A DNA stretch of 16,300 bases from Flavobacteriales bacterium (GTDB lineage Bacteria; Bacteroidota; Bacteroidia; NORP154). The translations under genes were made by a program, and so were the position numbers. Of this stretch, positions 1 to 8,076 are shown piece by piece; the stretch's first letter is position 1; each line of letters opens with the position of its first letter. The DNA is taken from contig DTSC01000079.1 in NCBI GenBank assembly GCA_012965625.1, forward strand, positions 1 through 16,300. Reading direction: 5' to 3'. The notes under the pieces are model-generated. The model searched no databases, was not told the origin of the DNA, and was given only the letters and a program-made list of their open reading frames with translations.

Positions 1-3000
1 TTTTATGAAGATTTTACTGGTGGCTTTCCTTCAGGATGGACTTTTTTAGATAATAATGGAAACAATTGGAATTGGGTAATTAATGATGCTGCTATTGATA
101 ACTATAATGGCGGTTCTGGCCCAGGCTGGACTTCAACGGGGCCTCTGCTTTCAACCAGTGGTGGTAATCACATGTTACTTTGGGGTGACGATTATAATGG
201 GGGGAGTGGTGGAGTTCCTATGGATTCATACTTCCAGACAGATGCGATTGACCTTACAGGGTTCCCGGCTGTTGAAATAGAGTTCCAGCATAAATTAAGA
301 TATTGCTGCTCAAATAATTCTCAGCTCAGTTTATTTGTAAGTAATGACAATGTGAATTGGACAGAGTATGATGCTAGGGAAGGTATTGTAGTTAATACTG
401 GTTCTGCCGATCCACTGACTACAACATTTGACATTAGCTGTATTGCTGGTAATCAGTCGACAGTTTATTTAAGGTGGCACAAAATTGGTGCAAGCCACTA
501 TTACTGGATGGTTGATGATATTCTTATTAGGGAATCTGCAGTTATTCATGACCTTTCTATTGAGTTTGATTATTATCTTGACCCATGGTTAGCTCCTCAT
601 TTTTCAATGATTCCTGCTAATCATGTTGACACATCTCTATATGCGGTAGAAGTTAAAAATAATATGCCTGGAATAGAAACAGGTGTTATCTTAAATGTTA
701 CCGTAAATGATGGCGCAAATGATGTATATAATGGGTCCAGTGCTTCAGACACAATCAATGGCTGTGTGGATTCAACATTATTGGCTTGTGCTGATGGATT
801 CTTTACAACCAACATTGGAAGCTATACGGTTAATTTGGACGTTAGTCTTGATTCTGCAGATTTTGATCTTTCAAATAATTCCGTATCCCATTCTTTTGAT
901 GTAACAGACACTGTTTTTGCAAGAGATTTTGGAGGGACTCAATATCAGCTGACAGCAGCCGACTACAGTAGTTTTCAGCCATATGGCTTTGGGAATTGGT
1001 ATGATTTTGTTAATGCCGATACAATAACATCAATATCTTTTCAGCTTGGTACCAGCACTGTAATTGGAACTGTTGTGCAAGGGACGGTTTATGATAATGA
1101 CGTTACTACTATACTTGGAACAACAGGATATCATACGGTAGCAAGTGGCGACTTGGGTAACTGGGTGACCTTGAGTCTTGCTACGCCTTTGGCTGTACCT
1201 GCAATAAGTGCAAGGGTTGTTGCTGTAAATGAATTTGGTGGAACAGATACTAATATGACAATTTATGGTTCATCAATTCCTCAATTATATGGAACCTCTT
1301 TTTTAATACATTCAAGTGGAAACACCTGGATTGGTCAAACCCCTAATGTCAGGGCGAATGTTAAATCGTCAATAGCATGTAACCTTTCTGCAAGCTCTCC
1401 TGCCATAACTACGATAAGTTGTAATGGTGGTTCTGACGGAGCAGTTTCAGGTGTCGTGCCTTCTGGTGGAACAGGGTCTTATACTTACCTTTGGTCTCCT
1501 GGAGGTGCTACATCTGCAGATATTTCTGGGTTAACTCCTGGCATATATACGTTAACAATAACTGATTCAGTGGGATGTGTGTATATTGTCGCAGCAGATG
1601 TTGCTGAGCCAGATGTTTTAACAGTTGTGCCAGTTGTTACGGATATCACATGTAACGGAACTGCAGATGGCTCTGTTGCAGGTGGTGCTACTGGTGGTGA
1701 TCTTGTTGGATCTTCTGCCATAACCTATTTTAGTGAGAATTTCAGCTCGCCAGGTATGCCCTCTGGTTTTACCTTGTTTGATGTGGATGGCAATACGCCT
1801 AATCCAGCTGTTACTGCGCTGGGTTTTGATGGAACCGATGCAACTGCTTGGGTGATAGGTGATGATGGTTCAGGATCAAATAATGTTGCAATCAGTAACT
1901 CTTGGTATGCAACTGCTGGAACTTCTGATGACTGGATGATCACAGATGCCATTTCAATAGGAGGTTCAAATGTGATCCTTAGCTGGGATGCACAGGCAGT
2001 TGATCCGAGCTATCCTGATGGCTATGAAGTGAGAATTTCAACAACTACACCAACAGTAGCTGCATGCTTGGCGAATTCAGCTTTGTTTACTATTGGTTCT
2101 GAAAACGCTACATTAACTTCTAGAAGTGTTGACCTTACAGCTGTAGGTTATGCAAACCAGACAGTATATATTGCATTCAGAAACAATTCAACAGATAAGT
2201 TCCTTTTGCATATTGATAATATTTTGGTTGAAACGCCTGCTGTTGCTTCCGCATACCAATATAGTTTTGATGGCGGAGCCTATTCAACAGCTAGCAGTTT
2301 TACGGGCTTAGGGGCAGGAACCTATCCTATTAAAGTAATGGATGCAAAAGGCTGTGAAGATTCTACCACAGTAACAATAGTTGAACCTGCTGCAATGGGT
2401 ACTGCTTTTAGTTCCACAACGGCAAATTGCGGTGTAGGTGGTAGTGCTACTGTTACTGTAAGTGGCGGTTCAACACCATATACCTATTTATGGGATGATC
2501 TAAGTGCTCAAACTACTGCTACTGCTAATGGGCTAGTTGCTGGTTACTATACTGTTAATGTAACAGACAGTAATGGTTGTATTGGTATGGTTGCTGATTC
2601 TGTTCTTGGAACACCCCCCATTACATTGGATACAGCAATAATGGATCCAAGTGGATGTGGATTGTTGGATGGCTATGCAGTTGTATCTGTACTTACAGGT
2701 ACGGCTCCATATAATTATGCTTGGGATGATCCAGGAACACAAAGTACAGATACTGCAAGTGGATTGTCAGCGGGCATCTATAATGTAACTGTTACCGATA
2801 TTAAGTTTTGTGTTGGATATGCTACAGTTGTGTTATCGGATGCCGGAGCACCGACTGTTATAATTAATGATTCTAATCAGGTAAGTTGCATGGGTGGAAG
2901 TGATGGTAGCGCTACGACACTAACATTTGGAGGTACAGGAGCATTGACTTATAGCTGGAGTACAACCCCCGCACAGGACTCAAGTGCAGCAACGGGTTTG

Positions 3001-4062
3001 TCTGCTGGAACATATACCGTAACAGTTACTGATGCAAATAATTGCAGTGGTTTTACAAGCACCACGATTACTGAACCATCAACTGCAGTATCAATTGATA
3101 ATATTACTGTAACAAACGTATCTTGTAATGGTGGATCAGATGGAACGGTTACTATTATTACTTCAGGAGGTATGGGGGCACATGCCTACTCTTGGTCCAA
3201 TAGCCAGACCACTCAAAACATAAGTGGTTTAACGATAGGTGCATATACTGTTGTTGTAACAGATACCAATGGCTGTACGGCTAATGCTACCAGTGACACG
3301 CTTACGGAACCCAGCGCCCTCTTTACTTCAGCGGTGGGTACAAATGTAACTTGTAGTGGTGAAAATGACGGTGCTGTTGACCTTACAGTTTCTGGAGGTG
3401 TAGCACCCTATGGTTATTCGTGGTCTCCAGGGGGCGAAACTAGCGAGGATCTTAGTGGTCAGGGACCAGGACCATATTCAGTTGTTGTAACAGATGCAAA
3501 TGGCTGTACTGCCAATGCCGTTAAGACCCTTACTGAACCAAATGCAATCGTGGTTAGTACAAGTTTAGTTACTGATGTTTCAACAAATGGAGGCAGCGAT
3601 GGTGCCATTGTTATTGCAACTCCAACAGGCGGAACAGGTGCATATACCTATTCCTGGATAGGTCCTAGTTTTACAAGTACTAGTGCAAACATCAGCAATC
3701 TTGAAGCATCAAATTATTCGCTTATCGTTACTGATGAGAATGGATGTACTGGAAATTTGGGTCCTATTACAATTAATGAACCACCTGTATCTGTTTCTGA
3801 AGTAGTGGCGAATGCAACATTCAGTATTTATCCAAATCCAAATACTGGTAAGTTCATGGTTGAGATGAATAACCTTTCTAAAGAAGATTATTTGCTAGAG
3901 ATTCGCAATATAATTGGACAGTTGGTAATAGGTGAGACCATTAGTAATGTAAGTGGAAACCACTTTAAAATGATTGATCTTACCAAGAAGGAGAGAGGGG
4001 TTTACTTTGTTTCCATAACTAACAAGAACAGTACAATAACTAAAAAGTTGGTTGTATATTAA
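1..4062 (+). CDS. T9SS-exported SprB-repeat adhesin-like protein, 5' end missing
   Basis: The frame is open from base 1, so the gene starts outside the window; the ATG at 172 is internal because clear domain sequence precedes it. 1353 codons are visible, ending in TAA. Domains in order: a truncated choice-of-anchor J (cleaved-adhesin-like) domain at nt 1-540 (FPSGW near the start, WMVDDI at its end); an Ig/CARDB-like beta region at about 541-900; another beta-rich region to about 1380; eight SprB-type repeats at about 1384-3783, the second split by another anchor-J domain; and a T9SS type A sorting domain at the C-terminus with YPNPNTGKF. Known for the families: such proteins cross the outer membrane by T9SS and are attached or released, and SprB itself is a mobile gliding adhesin. 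Inference: a surface or secreted adhesin. A gliding role is not shown, because the repeats also occur in many non-motility proteins. No partner gene is in view; the next genes converge on it. Confidence 0.9.
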   Translation, partial: FYEDFTGGFPSGWTFLDNNGNNWNWVINDAAIDNYNGGSGPGWTSTGPLLSTSGGNHMLLWGDDYNGGSGGVPMDSYFQTDAIDLTGFPAVEIEFQHKLRYCCSNNSQLSLFVSNDNVNWTEYDAREGIVVNTGSADPLTTTFDISCIAGNQSTVYLRWHKIGASHYYWMVDDILIRESAVIHDLSIEFDYYLDPWLAPHFSMIPANHVDTSLYAVEVKNNMPGIETGVILNVTVNDGANDVYNGSSASDTINGCVDSTLLACADGFFTTNIGSYTVNLDVSLDSADFDLSNNSVSHSFDVTDTVFARDFGGTQYQLTAADYSSFQPYGFGNWYDFVNADTITSISFQLGTSTVIGTVVQGTVYDNDVTTILGTTGYHTVASGDLGNWVTLSLATPLAVPAISARVVAVNEFGGTDTNMTIYGSSIPQLYGTSFLIHSSGNTWIGQTPNVRANVKSSIACNLSASSPAITTISCNGGSDGAVSGVVPSGGTGSYTYLWSPGGATSADISGLTPGIYTLTITDSVGCVYIVAADVAEPDVLTVVPVVTDITCNGTADGSVAGGATGGDLVGSSAITYFSENFSSPGMPSGFTLFDVDGNTPNPAVTALGFDGTDATAWVIGDDGSGSNNVAISNSWYATAGTSDDWMITDAISIGGSNVILSWDAQAVDPSYPDGYEVRISTTTPTVAACLANSALFTIGSENATLTSRSVDLTAVGYANQTVYIAFRNNSTDKFLLHIDNILVETPAVASAYQYSFDGGAYSTASSFTGLGAGTYPIKVMDAKGCEDSTTVTIVEPAAMGTAFSSTTANCGVGGSATVTVSGGSTPYTYLWDDLSAQTTATANGLVAGYYTVNVTDSNGCIGMVADSVLGTPPITLDTAIMDPSGCGLLDGYAVVSVLTGTAPYNYAWDDPGTQSTDTASGLSAGIYNVTVTDIKFCVGYATVVLSDAGAPTVIINDSNQVSCMGGSDGSATTLTFGGTGALTYSWSTTPAQDSSAATGLSAGTYTVTVTDANNCSGFTSTTITEPSTAVSIDNITVTNVSCNGGSDGTVTIITSGGMGAHAYSWSNSQTTQNISGLTIGAYTVVVTDTNGCTANATSDTLTEPSALFTSAVGTNVTCSGENDGAVDLTVSGGVAPYGYSWSPGGETSEDLSGQGPGPYSVVVTDANGCTANAVKTLTEPNAIVVSTSLVTDVSTNGGSDGAIVIATPTGGTGAYTYSWIGPSFTSTSANISNLEASNYSLIVTDENGCTGNLGPITINEPPVSVSEVVANATFSIYPNPNTGKFMVEMNNLSKEDYLLEIRNIIGQLVIGETISNVSGNHFKMIDLTKKERGVYFVSITNKNSTITKKLVVY
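1384..3783 (+). repeat. Array of eight SprB-type protein repeats
   Basis: Each unit follows the pattern CNGGSDG, then GG.G.Y.Y.W, then GL.AG.Y.V.VTD.NGC, then a closing EP. The first cysteine codon (or its equivalent) of successive units lies at 1420, 1651, 2428, 2656, 2887, 3124, 3352 and 3583. The period is therefore 228-237 nt (76-79 codons), except for 777 nt at unit 2, which carries an inserted domain. Units 6 and 7 remain alike in DNA: 3250-3286 and 3481-3517 match at 33 of 37 positions. Unit 8 has Thr in place of the first Cys. These are diverged protein repeats, not CRISPR or satellite DNA. Confidence 0.88.
1720..2238 (+). other. Choice-of-anchor J domain nested in SprB repeat 2
   Basis: This part of the large surface protein reads like a complete anchor-J/cleaved-adhesin domain: ENF near the start, MPSGF, then DDWMITDAI, a Y-VRIS strand and a closing LLHIDNILVE. 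It resembles the truncated domain at the start of the window (ENF/EDF, PSGW/PSGF, VDDILI/IDNILV). The sequence before it (CNGTADGSVAGGATGGD) is the first part of a SprB repeat. The sequence after it, from 2251, resumes with YQYSFDGG, GLGAGTYPIKVMDAKGC and ends in EP at 2388. The two halves together make one repeat of normal size. Confidence 0.75.
3814..4059 (+). other. T9SS type A C-terminal sorting domain
   Basis: The last 80 or so residues carry the hallmarks of the Bacteroidota T9SS type A sorting signal: FSIYPNPNTGKF at the start, a central LEIRNIIGQLV strand and a closing GVYFVSITN with KKLVVY at the extreme C-terminus. In known members the signal directs outer-membrane translocation and is then removed. 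It marks this protein as a T9SS substrate and the host as encoding a T9SS, although no secretion component is in the window. Confidence 0.92.
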
Positions 4063-4080
4063 GTGTGTTCTATTAATAGA

Positions 4081-4117
4081 AAACCCCAATTCCTAATAGG
4101 AATTGGGGTTTTTTTAT
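4081..4117. terminator. Strong intrinsic terminator, probably bidirectional
   Basis: AAACCCCAATTCCT at 4081-4094 pairs perfectly with AGGAATTGGGGTTT at 4098-4111 around a three-base loop, giving a 14-bp stem. A run of seven T (4109-4115) follows on the plus strand, suited to ending the surface-protein gene. Read on the minus strand the same stem is followed by TCTATT, a weaker U-rich tail, so it probably also stops transcripts coming from ispG. It sits in the 84-base gap between two convergent genes. Confidence 0.9.
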
Positions 4118-4146
4118 GAGATAAATAGTAGTGGGACAAATCTGGA

Positions 4147-6105
4147 TTATTCTTTATTCTCCACCCAATCTCCATGTTTTTTAATGAGCTTAATTAATGA
4201 ATCAACTGCCTGGGATTCAGGAATGTTTTTCTCGATGACTTCTTGTTCTTTGTAGAGTGTTATTTTACCTTTTCCAGTTCCTACATATCCATAATCGGCA
4301 TCAGCCATTTCACCTGGTCCGTTTACAATACACCCCATAATTCCAATTTTAATTCCTTTTAGGTGCTCTGTCTTTTTCCTGATTTTAGCTGTGGTTTTCT
4401 GCAGATCAAATAGAGTTCTTCCACATGATGGACAGGAAATATATTCTGTTTTAGAGGTCCTAGATCTGGTAGCTTGCAAGATTCCAAAAGCCGTTTTGTT
4501 TACACTTCTATCGCTACCACAATTTTCTGCAGCAATAAAAATACCATCTCCTAATCCATCTAATAATAATGCCCCAATATCTGCAGCGCAGCTTAATTGT
4601 AATTGTTCTGTAGATAAATTTCCATAGGCCCTTCCAATAATTACGGGAGTTTTAATATTGTTGTTAATCAGATCGACAAATATTTTTCTTTGTTCTGCCA
4701 TGCCATTTTTATTATAAGTATCAATCAATAAAACGGCAGTTGCGTCTTTTTTTAATTTTGAAATTAAAGCAGGACTTAAATCAGCAAGACAGACATATAC
4801 CATGTTGAGTTTATCAGACATGTCTTTGTTGTCTAAATACTCACTCACTGTTAAAAAAGGGTATCCATTTTTGTGAGAGATCCATTTTTTATAATTGTAA
4901 ATAACGCCTAAAGTTCCAGGAACTTCAAAATTAATATCATTGTTTCCGACAAACATATAATCAGCAGCCATATCAGAAATATTCCATTTATCTGCAGAAG
5001 TGGAATAAGTATAACCTAAAGCAAAAAGTGATGCCGGAGTAATTTTCTTTTTCAAGCAAAAATCTGCCATCACAACCGGAACATTAGTTTCTCCAATATT
5101 CAAAACAGAATGTGTATCCCTTTTTATATAATCAAATGAGTGCAAGGGATTTATTTTAATTTCTTCAACATGTTCATGATCTTCAATGCCATCAAAATGG
5201 GAAAGCAATTTTCTAGCCACAGGCATTTCATGTTCAGGAGCTTCCGTTAATGAAACGCGGATAGTATCTCCTATGCCATCTCCTAAAAGAGCCCCAATTC
5301 CGACCGCAGATTTTATCCTGCCATCTTCTCCTTCTCCAGCTTCAGTAACTCCTAAATGGAGAGGGTAATCCATTCTTTCTTTCATCATTTCATTAACCAA
5401 TAAACGATAGGCTTGAACCACAACTCTTGTGTTAGAGGCCTTCATGGAAAGGATGATTTCATGAAAATTCTCATCACGGCAGATTCTTAAAAATTCCATT
5501 GCAGATTCAACCATTCCCTTTGGTGTGTCTCCATACCGGCTTAAAATTCTGTCCGAAAGCGAGCCATGGTTTGTCCCTATCCGCATTGCTGTTCCATATT
5601 CTTTACAAATACGTACCAATGGCGTAAATTTCTTTTTAATCCTCTCTAGTTCTGTATTATAACTATCATCAGTATATTCTATTTCTTCAAACTTCTTTTT
5701 GTCTGCATAGTTGCCCGGATTAACTCTAACCTTTTCTACAATCCGAGCGGCAATTTCAGCAGCATTTGGGGTGAAATGTATATCAGCAACGATGGGAGTA
5801 TTATAGCCTCTCTTAAAAAGCTCGTCTTTAATGTTTTTGAGGTTTAGGGCTTCCTTTTTGCTAGGCGCGGTAATTCTGATCAGCTCACAACCAACTTTAA
5901 TCATCCTGATTGCTTCATCAACTGTGGCCATTGTGTCCAGAGTGTCAGCAGTAGTCATTGATTGTATGCTAATAGGATTGTCTCCTCCAATTTTTAAATC
6001 GCCAACTTTTACTTCTTTGGTTTTAAAACGGGAAAAGGCAGTTAAGCTATTGCAATACTTGGCTTGATTGCTATTATTTTCTTGTTCAGAATTGGAAAAG
6101 CCCAT
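4147..6105 (-). CDS. ispG: 4-hydroxy-3-methylbut-2-enyl diphosphate synthase, long form (IspG/GcpE)
   Basis: IspG is a cytoplasmic [4Fe-4S] enzyme of the MEP isoprenoid pathway; it reductively converts ME-cPP to HMBPP. At 652 aa the protein is far longer than the roughly 370-aa E. coli enzyme. The TIM-barrel part (about residues 17-306) shows GDNPISIQSMTT, ADIHF (107-111), RVNPGN (127-132), RIGTNHGSLS (175-184) and a GVTEAGEGEDGRIKSA stretch (252-267). An insert occupies about 307-548. The C-terminal cluster domain has C558, C561, C592 and E599 (GCIVNGPGE), with spacing as in E. coli C270/C273/C305/E312. All ligands are present, so it should be active. The long, three-domain form is known from plants, Chlamydia and Bacteroidota. 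Family similarity begins at about residue 17, so the first 16 residues may be an extension. Its ATG abuts the stop of the upstream gene, suggesting translational coupling. Confidence 0.97.
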   Translation of the reverse strand: MGFSNSEQENNSNQAKYCNSLTAFSRFKTKEVKVGDLKIGGDNPISIQSMTTADTLDTMATVDEAIRMIKVGCELIRITAPSKKEALNLKNIKDELFKRGYNTPIVADIHFTPNAAEIAARIVEKVRVNPGNYADKKKFEEIEYTDDSYNTELERIKKKFTPLVRICKEYGTAMRIGTNHGSLSDRILSRYGDTPKGMVESAMEFLRICRDENFHEIILSMKASNTRVVVQAYRLLVNEMMKERMDYPLHLGVTEAGEGEDGRIKSAVGIGALLGDGIGDTIRVSLTEAPEHEMPVARKLLSHFDGIEDHEHVEEIKINPLHSFDYIKRDTHSVLNIGETNVPVVMADFCLKKKITPASLFALGYTYSTSADKWNISDMAADYMFVGNNDINFEVPGTLGVIYNYKKWISHKNGYPFLTVSEYLDNKDMSDKLNMVYVCLADLSPALISKLKKDATAVLLIDTYNKNGMAEQRKIFVDLINNNIKTPVIIGRAYGNLSTEQLQLSCAADIGALLLDGLGDGIFIAAENCGSDRSVNKTAFGILQATRSRTSKTEYISCPSCGRTLFDLQKTTAKIRKKTEHLKGIKIGIMGCIVNGPGEMADADYGYVGTGKGKITLYKEQEVIEKNIPESQAVDSLIKLIKKHGDWVENKE

Positions 6106-6786
6106 TTATTTTATGCTCTTCAGTTTGTTTATAACTGTCTGTACAACTTCCTTTTGTTCTTCAATTAGCTTTTTGGCAGTTTCTTGCGTTGAGATATTAG
6201 TTTCAATCTCTTTTTCTGCTTTTTCAATATTGGATTTTGCTGTTTCTATAGCAGTATTATTTCTATTGATTTCTGTGTGAAGGCGATCATTTTCTTTGAC
6301 CAGCTTTTCGAGTACTTTTTCCTCCTTAAGCAATTTTTTTTCTGCTTCTTTTATTTCATTCTCAATGCCTATAGTACTTGTTTTTATAGCAAAGTCATAT
6401 ACGATTCGTTCGGCTGATTTCATACTTGCGTGATTGGCATCAAGAAAAATCCCTCCAAGATCAAAGCTCACAATGAAAGTCGTATAATTTTCCTTAATTT
6501 GGTTTGCCTGAGCATAGATGTCAATAGTATTTTCACTAATAGAGCTAATCATCACATTATCAGCAAATATTTCTGCCTTTCCTGATACCTTTTCTGGCTT
6601 ATATTGTTTTAGCAATGCTTTCCACTCCTTCCTTATGTCATCTTCAGTAACTTGGTAAATTGTCGTAACAAAAGCGCTATGGTGACCACCACCAATATTC
6701 TCATTCGAGAGGTCAACTTTAACTTTTTGTCCTTGCGCAATTGTGGTGGCAAGAAATAGTGCAAGAAAAAAAAATGCAAGTCTCAT
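6106..6786 (-). CDS. Exported coiled-coil protein of unknown function
   Basis: I do not recognise a family. The 226-residue protein starts with a clear signal peptide: MRLAFFFLALFLATTIAQGQ, with cleavage likely near residue 18-20 and no lipobox Cys. Residues about 21-138 look like a small mixed alpha/beta domain that includes GGGHHSAF (32-39) and a hydrophobic TTFIVSFDLGGIFL segment. Residues about 139-224 are charged and heptad-like, rich in E, K and I/L, predicting a long coiled coil to the end. Inference: a periplasmic protein, perhaps oligomeric. It lies 24 nt after the DUF502 gene, and its TAA is followed immediately by the ispG ATG, so it is very likely co-transcribed and translationally coupled to ispG. 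Nothing in the protein itself suggests a role in isoprenoid synthesis. Confidence 0.85.
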   Translation of the reverse strand: MRLAFFFLALFLATTIAQGQKVKVDLSNENIGGGHHSAFVTTIYQVTEDDIRKEWKALLKQYKPEKVSGKAEIFADNVMISSISENTIDIYAQANQIKENYTTFIVSFDLGGIFLDANHASMKSAERIVYDFAIKTSTIGIENEIKEAEKKLLKEEKVLEKLVKENDRLHTEINRNNTAIETAKSNIEKAEKEIETNISTQETAKKLIEEQKEVVQTVINKLKSIK

Positions 6787-6810
6787 TAAGATAAATTCTT
6801 TAGAAGTCCT

Positions 6811-7365
6811 TTAGTTTTCAATTTTGGTAACGCCCCCAGAGATAATAAATTTCATTACGGTTGTTGCAGATACATCTAATGGCGTAATACAATTTCTGGG
6901 AACAATAAATTGATTTCCCGACCACGCATATGAGTGAGGCAGGTAAACGGCAACCATGTCTCCTTCAATTCCCAATTCACTTAAATCAGAGTTGGTGATA
7001 AAGCCGAGTTTCTGAATATTTGAATTTTTCTCAAGCTTTACCAGAACAGGCTTGTTGAAACTCTTTTTAGTTCCGAAGAAACTTGACATTAAATCTTTTA
7101 CTGCAGAGTAAATAACCTTTATCAAAGGCGCTTTGCTGATAAGAGTTTCAAAATAATTAATTATGGGGCCAGCAATGATTGTTGAACCTAAAAATCCTAT
7201 TAAGGCAATAAGGATCAAAATTATAACCATTCCTAACCCAGGAAACTCAAAAGGCAAGATTCCGTCAACCAGAATGAATACTTTATAGAGAACAAAAAAG
7301 GTAACTGCAATTGGAACACTAAAAAGAAGGCCTTGTAAAAAATATCCAATGAGTTTTTTCATCAT
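6811..7365 (-). CDS. DUF502 family inner-membrane protein
   Basis: The 184-aa protein matches the DUF502 pattern. It has a first membrane helix (about 8-32, GLLFSVPIAVTFFVLYKVF), a short loop with PGLG (42-45), a second helix (about 46-70), then a conserved LIKVIYSAVKDL stretch (81-92), and a soluble domain with VAVYLPHSYAWSGNQFIVPR and the closing MKFIISGGV (171-179) typical of the family. Length is normal for DUF502. Biochemical function is not established for bacterial members. Two ATG codons are adjacent (7365 and 7362), so the start is uncertain by one residue. It is the first gene of the probable DUF502/coiled-coil/ispG operon; 182 bases separate it from the upstream regulator gene. Confidence 0.9.
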   Translation of the reverse strand: MMKKLIGYFLQGLLFSVPIAVTFFVLYKVFILVDGILPFEFPGLGMVIILILIALIGFLGSTIIAGPIINYFETLISKAPLIKVIYSAVKDLMSSFFGTKKSFNKPVLVKLEKNSNIQKLGFITNSDLSELGIEGDMVAVYLPHSYAWSGNQFIVPRNCITPLDVSATTVMKFIISGGVTKIEN

Positions 7366-7392
7366 AACAATTAGTGTCCATTTAAATACTAA

Positions 7393-7518
7393 CTATGAAA
7401 GCATAGCTTCAAAACCAGAACTTGTCAGGCTTAAAATTACAACAATTACGAGGAAGGGCAAAATTAATGTAATGGGGACAAAACCAATTTTATAATAGCA
7501 GAAACATATACAAATCAC
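7393..7518 (-). other. Possible small membrane-peptide ORF between Lrp and DUF502 genes
   Basis: Reading the minus strand from a GTG at 7518 gives 41 codons to TAG at 7393. The product has a hydrophobic core, FVPITLILPFLVIVVILSL, followed by a short polar tail SSGFEAMLS. The core is long enough for one membrane helix. Against it: there is no ATG before the helix, no clear ribosome binding site, and the GTG overlaps a chance-level TAnnTTTG match (7518-7525). It could be a small membrane protein, a decayed signal peptide or a chance ORF in AT-rich DNA. Confidence 0.15.
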
Positions 7519-7547
7519 AAATTTACTTCAAAGACTTTCTTAATTAT

Positions 7548-8024
7548 TTATGCGTAGTCAATAGGAGTAGTTTTAGAGCTTTTTGGCTGGGAAAGAATAA
7601 CCAGTGTTTGCATATTTCCGATTTCTTCCACCTTGCTTAATTTGTTAGTGATGAGATTTTCGAATGCGGTGACATCTGCAACTTCCACTTTTAGGATAAA
7701 ATCACATGTTCCTGTAACCAGGTAGCAATCAACAACTTCATTTATTGCAATTACTTTTTCTTTGAAAACATTGATAAAATTTACTGCTTGACGCCCTAAT
7801 GAAATCTGGATAAAGGCCTTAATTCCAATTCCTAATGCTTGTTCATCTACAACGGCATGGTATCCGGTTATTATTTTTGCAGATTCAAGTTTTCTAACTC
7901 GCTCCAATGTTGGAGCAGGCGATAATCCAATTTCTTCAGATAATTGCAAATTTGTAATCTTTCCATTTTCCTGTAAACGCTTGAGTATTTGCAGGTCTGT
8001 CTTGTCTAATTTTACTTTGGACAT
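7548..8024 (-). CDS. Lrp/AsnC family transcriptional regulator
   Basis: The 158-aa length is typical of the family. Residues about 6-56 form the AsnC-type winged helix-turn-helix (LDKTDLQILKRLQENGKIT, then LSEEIGLSPAPTLERVRKLE). Residues about 70-148 form the RAM ligand-binding and oligomerisation domain, with the VTGTCDFILKV strand (103-113) carrying the G-x-x-D turn. Family members bind amino acids or related metabolites and act as dimers to octamers, often regulating themselves. The regulon and effector cannot be read from the sequence. The gene stands alone: 145 bases separate it from hemW upstream and 182 from the DUF502 gene downstream. The C-terminal extension after the RAM domain (SSKTTPIDYA) is short and polar. 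Confidence 0.95.
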   Translation of the reverse strand: MSKVKLDKTDLQILKRLQENGKITNLQLSEEIGLSPAPTLERVRKLESAKIITGYHAVVDEQALGIGIKAFIQISLGRQAVNFINVFKEKVIAINEVVDCYLVTGTCDFILKVEVADVTAFENLITNKLSKVEEIGNMQTLVILSQPKSSKTTPIDYA

Positions 8025-8076
8025 TTTGTAAAATATTATTTTGAAGGTTAATGTACTATGAGGTTTATTCCTGTGA

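Noticed and set aside
172..174. ATG at 172 as the true start of the surface protein
   Set aside because: The same frame is open back to base 1 and encodes the first part of an anchor-J domain, so 172 is internal.
1384..3783. Regular repeat array considered as CRISPR or tandem DNA repeat
   Set aside because: Period is about 230 bases, units are diverged in DNA, and the frame stays open: these are protein domain repeats.
7459..7525. Minus-strand TAnnTTTG matches at 7459-7466 and 7518-7525 as DUF502 operon promoters
   Set aside because: No -33 element at a fitting distance, leaders of about 90 and 150 bases, and such matches are expected by chance in AT-rich DNA. A promoter probably exists here but I cannot say which site.
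7526..7547. AAGAAAGTCTT hairpin after the Lrp/AsnC gene as terminator
   Set aside because: Four-base stem without a following T-run.
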